Shown here: in pieces, positions 1 to 5,715 of the stretch | How the letters are laid out: every line of letters begins with the position of its first letter | How positions within the stretch are numbered: position 1 is the first letter of the stretch | Assembly: GCA_026786325.1 (NCBI GenBank) | Contig: JAJAYH010000409.1 | Coordinates: forward strand, 1-5,763 | Direction: 5' to 3' | From: Alkalinema sp. CAN_BIN05 | GTDB taxonomy: Bacteria; Cyanobacteriota; Cyanobacteriia; Leptolyngbyales; Leptolyngbyaceae | DNA: 5,763 bases | The notes under the pieces: generated by a model | Database searches by the model: none | What the model was told of the DNA's origin: nothing | The model's input: the letters and a program-made list of their open reading frames with translations, nothing else | Made by a program: the position numbers and the translations under genes

Positions 1-1
1 C

Positions 2-247
2 AGCGATCCAGTCAAGGTGGACCTTAGCTTGACTGATCGAAGCTGGATTCAAGTAGTAGTGGATGGGGAAGTTAAATTTGAAGGCATGATGGAGAAAGGT
101 GTAACTCAAAGCTGGTCAGGCAAGAAGGATGTCCAAATTTTATCGGGGAATGCAGGAGCTGTGAAACTCGTCTACAACCAAGCGCCTGGTGTTGTCATGG
201 GCAAGGCTGGACAGGTGGAGACCAAGAAGTTTTCCGTGAAGAACTGA
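2..247 (+). CDS. RodZ-like protein, C-terminal DUF4115 domain (5' truncated by window edge)
   Basis: This is the last 81 codons of a larger gene. The frame is open to the left edge, so the GTG at 17 is an internal valine codon and not a start. The visible part matches the periplasmic beta-rich domain (DUF4115) at the C-terminus of RodZ and related helix-turn-helix proteins. It has the SWIQVVVDGEVKFEG strand pair, a hydrophobic WSGKKDVQILSGNAGAV segment and the closing GKAGQVETKKF strand. RodZ family proteins usually have a cytoplasmic HTH domain, one membrane helix and this domain outside the membrane, and they link MreB filaments to the cell-wall elongation machinery. The HTH and membrane helix would lie upstream and cannot be seen, so the RodZ role itself is inferred. 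It ends in TGA, 65 nt before carB and on the same strand. Confidence 0.75.
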   Translation, partial: SDPVKVDLSLTDRSWIQVVVDGEVKFEGMMEKGVTQSWSGKKDVQILSGNAGAVKLVYNQAPGVVMGKAGQVETKKFSVKN

Positions 248-266
248 AGCGCTGACCAAACCCCAC

Positions 267-272
267 TACAAT
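267..272 (+). promoter_or_regulatory. Possible -10 element upstream of carB
   Basis: TACAAT matches the sigma-70 -10 consensus at 5 of 6 positions. It lies 40 nt before the carB ATG, giving a predicted leader of about 34 nt. The hexamer 17 nt upstream (CTGAAG, 244-249) is a poor -35 match and overlaps the stop codon of the preceding gene. There is no Shine-Dalgarno sequence before the carB ATG. The nearby CCTCCTT at 290-296 is the anti-SD sequence, not an SD. Cyanobacterial genes often lack a clear SD or -35, so this remains a weak call. Confidence 0.25.
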
Positions 273-312
273 AGATGGGATTTTGTTGACCTCCTTAAGT
301 TGATAGACTGCC

Positions 313-1020
313 ATGCCTCGTCGTACTGACCTCAAGAAGATCCTGTTGATTGGCTCTGGACCGATCGTTATCGGACAGGCTTGCGAGTTTGATTATTCAG
401 GAACGCAGGCATGTAAAGCACTGCGCGATGAAGGCTACGAAGTCGTGTTGGTGAACTCGAATCCTGCCACCATCATGACGGATCCAGACACTGCCGATCG
501 GACCTACATCGAACCGCTCACCCCTGAAATGGTGGAGCAGATTATTGCCCAAGAACGACCTGATGCCTTGCTCCCCACGATGGGCGGCCAAACGGCGCTT
601 AATTTGTCTGTGACGTTGGCGAAAACTGGCGTGTTGGATAAATACAATGTCGAACTGATCGGCGCAAAGCTTCCGGCGATCGAAATGGCCGAAGACCGTA
701 AGTTATTCAAAGAAGCCATGGAGCGCATCGGTGTGGGCGTTTGTCCATCGGGCTTAGCTTATACCATGGCTGAAGCGAAAATCATTGGTCGTGAAATTGG
801 CACGTTCCCGCTGATTATTCGTCCGGCATATACCATGGGCGGCAGCGGCGGAGGTATTGCTTACAACCAAGAAGAATTTGAGGAAATTGCCCAAACCGGT
901 CTGGATGCGAGTCCGATGTCGCAGATTTTGGTTGAAAAATCACTGTTGGGCTGGAAAGAATATGAGCTTGAGGTGATGCGAGATCTGGCAGATAACGTCG
1001 TGATTATTTGGTCTATTTAA
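313..1020 (+). CDS. carB: carB N-terminal fragment, 235 residues to the premature stop
   Basis: This is the part of carB translated before the in-frame TAA. It starts with MPRRTDLKK, the usual CarB N-terminus, so the ATG at 313 is secure. It contains the pre-ATP-grasp fold (IGSGPIVIGQACEFDYSG, residues 13-30; NSNPATIMTDPD, 48-59; PTMGGQTALN, 88-97) and the first part of the carboxyphosphate ATP-grasp domain, with Arg130, Arg170 and the GGSGGG loop (176-181). It stops before His244 and the metal-binding Glu300/Asn302, so alone it cannot form a complete nucleotide site. Natural split CarB proteins, as in Methanocaldococcus and Aquifex, are divided between the two homologous halves and not inside an ATP-grasp fold. 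This fragment is therefore unlikely to be a designed subunit. Confidence 0.8.
   Translation: MPRRTDLKKILLIGSGPIVIGQACEFDYSGTQACKALRDEGYEVVLVNSNPATIMTDPDTADRTYIEPLTPEMVEQIIAQERPDALLPTMGGQTALNLSVTLAKTGVLDKYNVELIGAKLPAIEMAEDRKLFKEAMERIGVGVCPSGLAYTMAEAKIIGREIGTFPLIIRPAYTMGGSGGGIAYNQEEFEEIAQTGLDASPMSQILVEKSLLGWKEYELEVMRDLADNVVIIWSI
1009..1020 (+). other. Disrupted CSIEN motif with premature TAA in carB
   Basis: The four codons TGG TCT ATT TAA stand where CarB proteins have Cys-Ser-Ile-Glu, followed by the intact Asn-Phe-Asp-Ala-Met-Gly. The simplest derivation is two substitutions eight bases apart: a third-position change to G at 1011 (TGT or TGC to TGG) and G to T at 1018 (GAA to TAA). Reading continues in the same frame on both sides, so no insertion or deletion is involved. 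Confidence 0.9.
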
Positions 1021-1032
1021 AACTTCGATGCC

Positions 1033-3546
1033 ATGGGCGTTCATACGGGTGACTCCATTACAGTAGCTCCGGCACAGACCCTGACGGACAAAGAATATCA
1101 ACGGCTTCGGGATGCTTCGGTGAAGATCATTCGCGAAATCGGGGTCGAGACGGGCGGATCCAATATTCAGTTTTCCGTTAATCCCGATACGGGCGAAATG
1201 ATCGTTATTGAAATGAATCCGCGTGTGTCGAGATCTTCTGCTCTCGCGTCAAAAGCAACGGGGTTCCCGATCGCAAAAATTGCGGCTAAGTTAGCGGTGG
1301 GTTACACCCTGAACGAGATTCCGAATGACATTACGAAAATGACTCCCGCGAGTTTTGAGCCAACGATCGATTATGTCGTCACCAAAATTCCTCGGTTTGC
1401 CTTTGAGAAATTCCCAGGTTCAATTCCCACACTCACGACCCAAATGAAATCGGTTGGGGAAGCGATGGCGATCGGGCGCACCTTCCAAGAATCGTTCCAG
1501 AAAGCATTACGATCGCTGGAAACAGGCCGTGCGGGTTGGGGTTGTGATAAAGATGAAAAACTACCGAGCTTAGAACAAATCCGATCGAACCTGAGCACTC
1601 CCAATCCCGATCGAGTCTTCAGCATTCGTCACGCGATGTTGATGGGGATGACTGTTGAGGAAATCTACGAATTGACCTCCGTTGATCCGTGGTTCCTGGA
1701 CAAACTTGAAGACATTCTCAACACCGAGAAATTCATTAAACTCACGCCGTTGAACCGCTTGACTGCTGACCAAATGCGCCATATCAAGCGTCAGGGCTTC
1801 AGCGATCGTCAACTCGCCTTTGCCACCAAAACCCGCGAAGACGATGTGCGAACCTTCCGTAAATCCCTGGGCGTAATTCCTGCGTATAAAACCGTGGATA
1901 CCTGCGCGGCGGAATTTGAAGCCTTAACGCCGTACTATTACTCCACTTACGAAGATGAAACTGAAGTCCTGCCATCCGATCGGCGCAAGGTGATGATTTT
2001 GGGTGGCGGACCCAACCGAATTGGCCAAGGTATTGAGTTTGACTATTGCTGCTGTCATGCGTCGTTTGCATTGCAGGCCGATGGATTTGAAACCATTATG
2101 GTGAATTCAAATCCTGAAACTGTTTCGACGGACTACGACACGAGCGATCGGCTTTACTTTGAGCCGCTGACTAAGGAAGATGTCCTGAATATTCTCGAAG
2201 CGGAAAGTCCCGAAGGCGTGATTATCCAATTTGGTGGTCAGACTCCGTTGAAATTGGCGGTGCCGCTGCAGGAGTATCTGAACCAGAATCCCGATTGCCC
2301 GACGAAAATTTGGGGAACCTCGCCCGACTCAATTGATGCGGCGGAAGATCGTGAACGGTTTGAGAAAATCCTCCGTGAACTCGACATCAAACAGCCGCCC
2401 AACGGACTCGCCCGCAGTTTTGAACAAGCCCGATCGGTGGCCCGTCGGATTACCTATCCGGTCGTCGTTCGTCCGAGTTATGTGCTTGGCGGTCGCGCTA
2501 TGGAGATTGTTTATTCCGACGCGGAACTCGAACGGTATATGGTTTATGCCGTGCAAGTTGAACCGGATCACCCGATTTTGATTGATAAGTTCCTAGAGAA
2601 TGCGATCGAAGTCGATGTGGATGCGATCGCCGATGCTGAGGGGAATGTGACGATCGGCGGCGTGATGGAACACATTGAGCAAGCGGGGATTCATTCTGGG
2701 GATTCGGCCTGTTCGTTGCCATCGGTGTCGCTGAGTGATGAAGCCCTAGTGCAGATTCGGACTTGGACCATTGATTTGGCGAAGGCGCTGAAGGTAATCG
2801 GATTGATGAATATTCAGTTTGCGGTGCAGGGGACTCAAGTCTTTATTATTGAAGCAAATCCCCGTGCGTCAAGAACTGTGCCGTTTGTGTCGAAGGCGAT
2901 CGGTAAACCTTTGGCTAAACTCGCGTCCCGCGTCATGTCTGGTAAAACCCTAGCGGAACTCAATTTCACCACCGAAATCATTCCGACTCACATTTCAGTC
3001 AAAGAAGCCGTGTTGCCCTTTGAGAAGTTTCCGGGAACCGATACTATTTTGGGTCCAGAAATGCGATCGACGGGCGAGGTTATGGGAATTGATAGTAGCT
3101 TTGGGGCGGCCTATGCGAAAGCTGAATTGGGCGCAGGTCAAAAGTTACCCAAATCTGGTGCGGTCTTTATTTCGACGAACGATCGGGATAAACAACTGGT
3201 TATTCCGGTCGCCAAAGCCTTTATTGATCTGGGTTTTAAAGTGATTGCCACTAGCGGAACCCGTACAGTTTTGAAGGAAAATGGTTTGGAGGTCGAACTC
3301 GTGTATAAATTGCATGAGGGTCGTCCGCATATTTTGGATGCTATTAAAAATAGCCAAATCCAACTCATCATCAATACGCCATCTGGAGAAGAGGCGCAGT
3401 CTGATGGTCGGAGTATTCGGCGGGCGGCATTGACCTATAAGATTCCGATCGTCACTACGATCGCCGGGGCCAAAGCAACGGCTGCTGCGATCGAATCCAT
3501 ACAATCCAAACCATTAACAGTCCGAGCATTGCAAGACTATTTTTAA
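1033..3546 (+). CDS. carB: carB C-terminal fragment, 837 residues after the premature stop
   Basis: This open frame continues carB in the same phase. Its first ATG is codon 241 of the full gene (the Met of MGVHTGDS), 12 nt after the TAA. No Shine-Dalgarno sequence precedes it, so the start is only the first methionine available and may not be used. Termination-reinitiation across this short gap is conceivable. It encodes the rest of the first ATP-grasp domain (IVIEMNPRVSRSSAL at fragment residues 57-71, with the metal ligands), the oligomerization region, the complete second synthetase half (GGGPNRIGQG at 324-333; PSYVLGGRAMEIV; IIEANPRASRTVPF) and the MGS-type regulatory domain (GAVFIS, ATSGTRTVL, INTPSGEEAQSDGRSIRR). 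In E. coli that last domain binds UMP, IMP and ornithine. The protein ends in the normal place with LQDYF and TAA. Confidence 0.8.
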   Translation: MGVHTGDSITVAPAQTLTDKEYQRLRDASVKIIREIGVETGGSNIQFSVNPDTGEMIVIEMNPRVSRSSALASKATGFPIAKIAAKLAVGYTLNEIPNDITKMTPASFEPTIDYVVTKIPRFAFEKFPGSIPTLTTQMKSVGEAMAIGRTFQESFQKALRSLETGRAGWGCDKDEKLPSLEQIRSNLSTPNPDRVFSIRHAMLMGMTVEEIYELTSVDPWFLDKLEDILNTEKFIKLTPLNRLTADQMRHIKRQGFSDRQLAFATKTREDDVRTFRKSLGVIPAYKTVDTCAAEFEALTPYYYSTYEDETEVLPSDRRKVMILGGGPNRIGQGIEFDYCCCHASFALQADGFETIMVNSNPETVSTDYDTSDRLYFEPLTKEDVLNILEAESPEGVIIQFGGQTPLKLAVPLQEYLNQNPDCPTKIWGTSPDSIDAAEDRERFEKILRELDIKQPPNGLARSFEQARSVARRITYPVVVRPSYVLGGRAMEIVYSDAELERYMVYAVQVEPDHPILIDKFLENAIEVDVDAIADAEGNVTIGGVMEHIEQAGIHSGDSACSLPSVSLSDEALVQIRTWTIDLAKALKVIGLMNIQFAVQGTQVFIIEANPRASRTVPFVSKAIGKPLAKLASRVMSGKTLAELNFTTEIIPTHISVKEAVLPFEKFPGTDTILGPEMRSTGEVMGIDSSFGAAYAKAELGAGQKLPKSGAVFISTNDRDKQLVIPVAKAFIDLGFKVIATSGTRTVLKENGLEVELVYKLHEGRPHILDAIKNSQIQLIINTPSGEEAQSDGRSIRRAALTYKIPIVTTIAGAKATAAAIESIQSKPLTVRALQDYF
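2623..2630. repeat. HIP1 octamer GCGATCGC
   Basis: This is a complete copy of the highly iterated palindrome HIP1, which is greatly over-represented in many cyanobacterial genomes. It is the only perfect copy I see here, but the inner CGATCG occurs many times across coding and non-coding parts of the window. It supports the cyanobacterial assignment and is not a site with a known role in carB. Confidence 0.8.
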
Positions 3547-3578
3547 ATTGCACTTCTAACGCCTAAATCATCTTTGCG

Positions 3579-3604
3579 CTTAGATTAACTACTTAGATCA
3601 ACTA
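3579..3604 (+). repeat. 13-bp tandem direct repeat, two copies
   Basis: Two head-to-tail copies of CTTAGATYAACTA (3579-3591 and 3592-3604) differ at one base, T against C at the eighth position. They end 22 nt before a consensus TATAAT. Direct repeats just upstream of a -10 element are typical of response-regulator binding sites. However, the 13-bp period differs from the 11-bp period of PhoB-type boxes, so any operator role is inference. A chance duplication is equally possible. Confidence 0.5.
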
Positions 3605-3626
3605 CATTGTCGGTCTAAGGGTTTTC

Positions 3627-3632
3627 TATAAT
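3627..3632 (+). promoter_or_regulatory. Consensus -10 hexamer TATAAT
   Basis: TATAAT matches the sigma-70 -10 consensus at all 6 positions. The best -35-like hexamer upstream, TTGTCG at 3607-3612, gives a spacing of only 14 nt, which is too short. A promoter here would depend on an activator or be independent of a -35. If used for the gene at 3971 it would make a leader of about 330 nt containing the hairpin repeat. It might instead drive an unrecognised small RNA. Confidence 0.3.
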
Positions 3633-3767
3633 CTCGTAGATTTCCAAGGGACTAATTACCCCAGATCTAGGCTGAAATTCAAACCCTGTTGGGATATGGC
3701 AATCTTATGGGTGCAGCCTGTGCTGTTAAGGAATGAGGATTTAATAACTTGTAATTCTTGAATTTAA

Positions 3768-3821
3768 GTGGAATAGGCATCCTGCCTGTTTGTAAGATCA
3801 CAGGCAAGATGTCTGTGCCAC
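3768..3821. repeat. Hairpin-forming palindromic repeat of cyanobacterial dispersed type
   Basis: Arms at 3768-3789 and 3800-3821 are inverted copies matching at 18 of 22 positions. Two of the four mismatches become G-U pairs in RNA. The loop is 10 nt. Each arm is itself nearly palindromic (AGGCATCCTGCCT at 3775-3787), so alternative folds are possible. The core AGGCAAGATG-C-TG and the flanking CCACAA resemble the AGGCATCTTGCCT palindromes that I recall as scattered, in many copies, through filamentous cyanobacterial genomes. The AT-rich stretch before it (about 3722-3767) may belong to the same element. No transposase or target duplication is visible, and copy number cannot be judged from one window. 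Confidence 0.7.
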
Positions 3822-3941
3822 AAAGTTACAGATTATTCAGTTCACGTTCCTTAGGGTCTATCTTTGCCGATCGCTAGCCTAATTAATGGATCTCGAGTTA
3901 GGGAACTTTCTTCTGATAGGGTCGTCGTAATGTACTATTCA

Positions 3942-3954
3942 GTGCAACGTGCAC
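3942..3954. promoter_or_regulatory. Short perfect palindrome, possible operator
   Basis: GTGCA-ACG-TGCAC is a perfect 5-bp inverted repeat around 3 bases, ending 16 nt before the ATG at 3971. Just upstream is TACTAT (3933-3938), a 4-of-6 match to a -10 element. If that promoter is real, the palindrome would cover the transcription start, a usual place for a repressor. No regulator family is recognisable from so short a site. Confidence 0.3.
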
Positions 3955-3970
3955 AATTGGGAACTAGCTC

Positions 3971-5188
3971 ATGCCCTTCAAACTCATCTGGCGTTTTGCG
4001 CTACTCCCGATCGTCCTGGGATTGCAAACTACAGTCGAAGCCGCCCTACCCACAGCGCAGCAAATCACAGCACTTCGCCAAACCATTCGACAAAGCGGCG
4101 AAACAGAATTCACCAATTTCATTCAAACCCATCAAATCTCAACCGATCGCCTCCCCAATCCAGACCAACGCAGTGCCCTCGAACAACTCTGCCAACAGCG
4201 CGATTGTCATGCCAGTCGGCTCTATTGGTATACCGATCTCGAAAAAGCCAAAGCTGCCGCCAAAACCACAGGCAAACCCATTCTTTCGCTCAGACTACTC
4301 GGAAACCTCAACGAAGAACTCACTTGTGCCAATAGTCGATTTTTCCGCGTCGCCCTCTACCCCAATGCAGCCATCTCTCAAACGCTCCGCGAGAGGTTCA
4401 TTCTCCATTGGAGTTCTGAACGCCCCGTTCCTAAGCTCACCCTAGATTTCGGCGATGGACGCAAACTTCAACGCACCGTCACAGGCAATAGCATTCATTA
4501 TGTTTTAGATAGTAATGGAAACCCGATCGAAGCTATTCCTGGACTCTATACTCCGCAAGCCTTTTTAGAACAATTAAATCAAATCGATCGTGCTTTCCAA
4601 ACGGCAACTAAACAATCTGATCAAACCCGTTATTGGCAAACCTATCACCGCGATCGGCTTATTCAACTCCAAAGCCAATGGGCCAAAAACCTGAAAACCA
4701 TCGGCCTCACCCAACCGCCCAAACTTCTTGATGTTGCCAGTACCGACGCTCGCACCGCAGGCCAAATTGCCGTGGCTAAAATGGCCCCTGAACGTCCCCT
4801 AGTCCGTGCCCTCCGCCTCGCCAACCAGAATCAAACCGAACTGATAACCATCACCGACGAAGCCAGTTGGCAGAAGCTCGCAGCCCTTGTCCCCTCACAA
4901 CTTGATGCCCGAAGCCTTGGGCTGATGCAAACCAAACTAGATCCTAAAAATCCCAATCCTAATGCCATCAAACAATTTGAACAACGCATGGCGATCGATA
5001 TGGTCCGCAATGAGTATTTACTTCATGCCCAAATTCATCAGTGGATGCTGATCGGTAATCTAGATTTTGATACTCTCAATCAACGAGTCTATAGCGAACT
5101 CTTTCTGACACCAAAGAACGATCCTTGGCTCGGATTGAATCCCCAAGATGCCTTTGCTGCGATCGAAAAAGATGGCGTGATTCCCTAA
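3971..5188 (+). CDS. Probable exported protein with thioredoxin-like domain, no CxxC
   Basis: This gene encodes 405 residues. The ATG at 3971 is the first start after an in-frame TAG at 3965, so the N-terminus is well bounded. Residues 1-25 look like a signal peptide: Lys4 and Arg8, a hydrophobic core FALLPIVLGL, then VEA-A as a plausible cleavage site, which suggests export to the periplasm or thylakoid lumen. Residues about 86-205 look like a thioredoxin-like fold of the type used by uncharacterised 'thioredoxin family' proteins. There is a Trp-Tyr-Thr entry, AKAAAKTTGKPILSLRLLG (the strand beta-1 region), CANSRFFR where an active-site helix would sit, a strand ending in HYVLDSNGNPI and the loop PGLYTPQAFL. 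The usual CxxC is missing. The cysteines are Cys74, Cys79 and Cys119, so disulfide chemistry of the classical kind is doubtful. The rest (206-405) is mostly helical and Gln-rich, ending in a motif with NDPWLGLNPQDAF that I recall from homologues. No specific function is known to me. No clear SD precedes it. Confidence 0.75.
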   Translation: MPFKLIWRFALLPIVLGLQTTVEAALPTAQQITALRQTIRQSGETEFTNFIQTHQISTDRLPNPDQRSALEQLCQQRDCHASRLYWYTDLEKAKAAAKTTGKPILSLRLLGNLNEELTCANSRFFRVALYPNAAISQTLRERFILHWSSERPVPKLTLDFGDGRKLQRTVTGNSIHYVLDSNGNPIEAIPGLYTPQAFLEQLNQIDRAFQTATKQSDQTRYWQTYHRDRLIQLQSQWAKNLKTIGLTQPPKLLDVASTDARTAGQIAVAKMAPERPLVRALRLANQNQTELITITDEASWQKLAALVPSQLDARSLGLMQTKLDPKNPNPNAIKQFEQRMAIDMVRNEYLLHAQIHQWMLIGNLDFDTLNQRVYSELFLTPKNDPWLGLNPQDAFAAIEKDGVIP

Positions 5189-5236
5189 TGATTTTAGAAT
5201 CAAAATTTGAAGTCGTGCAATTGACAATAGCAGAAT

Positions 5237-5278
5237 ACGATTTAGATTGAATATACGTCACGCTTCAACCTAAATCGT
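5237..5278. terminator. Hairpin between convergent genes, possible bidirectional terminator
   Basis: Arms 5237-5251 and 5264-5278 pair at 14 of 15 positions: nine pairs (ACGATTTAG with CTAAATCGT), one A/C mismatch, then five pairs (TTGAA with TTCAA), around a 12-nt loop. It lies 48 nt after the TAA of the upstream plus-strand gene and 47 nt after the TAA of the minus-strand acetyltransferase, almost exactly midway. This placement suits a shared terminator. The stem is AT-rich and no T-run follows on either strand, so it is not a classical intrinsic terminator. It could also be a protein-binding palindrome. Confidence 0.5.
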
Positions 5279-5325
5279 TCTCATCCAGTGATCGCTCGTT
5301 CACAAGTTGCTAGTACGATCGATAT

Positions 5326-5715
5326 TTAAGTGCGCAATACAGATAATTTCTTTACGTAAACCCGATCGCAGCGCTCCGTCTCCACACCTGTTGCCGCTTC
5401 ATAGCCCGATCGTTCATACAAAATAACCGCCTCTTTTAATACACTCGCCGTCTCAATCCAAATTTCTGCAAACCCTTTTTGAATAATCACAGCCTCCAAA
5501 GCATTTAGCAAAAAACGCCCCAAGCCCTGACCACGAGCCTCTGATTGTAAATACATTTTGCGAATCTCCACGGCATTCTCAGCCCGATCGATCGGATAAT
5601 ATGCCGCCGTCCCCACGACACAACCATTCGACTCAACCACCCAGAACTCCCCATCCCCATAGCATTCTTCGACATTCAGCACATCGGCATCGGCCCCTTC
5701 TGGTTCCCAACCCAA
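5326..5715 (-). CDS. GNAT family N-acetyltransferase, visible open frame after an in-frame stop
   Basis: This encodes 129 residues from a TTG at 5715 to TAA at 5328-5326. It carries the GNAT signature: FWVVESNGCVVGTAAYYP (strands 2-3, residues 24-41), VEIRKMYLQSEARGQGLG (strand 4 and the acetyl-CoA pyrophosphate loop, Arg61-Gly-Gln-Gly-Leu-Gly66), WIETASVLKEAVILYERSGYE (motif B, with Tyr100 in the position often used as general acid) and a final strand at 118-124. It would transfer an acetyl group from acetyl-CoA to an amine, with substrate unknown. The ordinary GNAT N-terminus (strand 1 and helix 1) is missing from this frame. It appears in the same frame upstream of a TAA at 5722-5724. The TTG lacks an SD and is merely the first possible start after that stop, so the true gene probably begins beyond the window. 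Confidence 0.75.
   Translation of the reverse strand: MGWEPEGADADVLNVEECYGDGEFWVVESNGCVVGTAAYYPIDRAENAVEIRKMYLQSEARGQGLGRFLLNALEAVIIQKGFAEIWIETASVLKEAVILYERSGYEAATGVETERCDRVYVKKLSVLRT

Larger units (their letters stand above)
313..3546 (+). pseudogene. carB: Carbamoyl-phosphate synthase large subunit, interrupted by one in-frame TAA
   Basis: CarB uses two ATP, bicarbonate and the ammonia delivered by CarA to make carbamoyl phosphate for arginine and pyrimidine synthesis in the cytoplasm. Taken as one frame, the locus is 1077 codons including the internal stop, close to the 1073 residues of E. coli CarB. All domains are present: carboxyphosphate ATP-grasp half (about 1-400), oligomerization region (about 400-555), carbamoyl-phosphate ATP-grasp half (from about 558, GGGPNRIGQGIEFDY, to about 935) and C-terminal MGS-type allosteric domain (about 940-1077). 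Active-site residues of the first half line up with E. coli: Arg130, Arg170, the GGSGGG loop at 176-181, Glu216, His244, Glu300, Asn302 and Arg304. The only breaks are Trp233 where homologues have Cys (CSIEN motif) and TAA at codon 236 where they have Glu. No frameshift exists, and selection for function appears intact elsewhere. It is typed as a pseudogene for the stop only. A sequence error or readthrough would restore an ordinary carB. Confidence 0.85.
3547..3970. other. Intergenic region of 424 nt without a recognisable gene
   Basis: I find no supportable protein gene, tRNA or known small RNA here on either strand. It is AT-richer than the flanking genes. In order it holds a 13-bp tandem repeat (3579-3604), a consensus TATAAT (3627-3632), a hairpin-forming dispersed-type repeat (3768-3821, with a probable AT-rich flank from about 3722) and a short perfect palindrome (3942-3954) just before the next gene. 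No classical intrinsic terminator follows carB. The only strong hairpin lies more than 220 nt downstream and lacks a T-run. Confidence 0.6.

Noticed and set aside
290..296. CCTCCTT before carB
   Set aside because: This is the anti-Shine-Dalgarno sequence, not a ribosome binding site for the plus-strand gene, and no minus-strand gene starts there.
3145..3504. A 119-codon open frame on the minus strand inside carB
   Set aside because: It lies opposite the conserved MGS domain of carB, has no family resemblance and is a shadow of the real gene.
313..3546. Natural two-subunit split CarB
   Set aside because: Known split CarB proteins divide between the two synthetase halves. Here the break is inside the first ATP-grasp domain, in the same frame, with no ribosome binding site before the second part.
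3927..3935. Possible NtcA site (GTA...TAC) before the exported protein gene
   Set aside because: The half-sites are separated by 3 bases, and NtcA requires GTA-N8-TAC.
3547..3970. Replication origin at the apparent skew change
   Set aside because: I see no DnaA-box (TTATCCACA-like) cluster, and the skew pattern inside carB is itself uneven.
3864..4445. A 193-codon open frame overlapping the start of the exported protein gene
   Set aside because: It is a different frame of the same DNA, with Ser/Pro/Lys-rich low-complexity peptide and no recognisable domain. The frame from 3971 has a signal peptide and family-like motifs.
5221..5248. TTGACA (5221-5226) with TAGATT 16 nt downstream, a promoter-like pair
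   Set aside because: The -35 is perfect but the -10 matches only 4 of 6 and overlaps the terminator-like stem. It would fire antisense into the acetyltransferase gene. It is too weak to list without transcription data.
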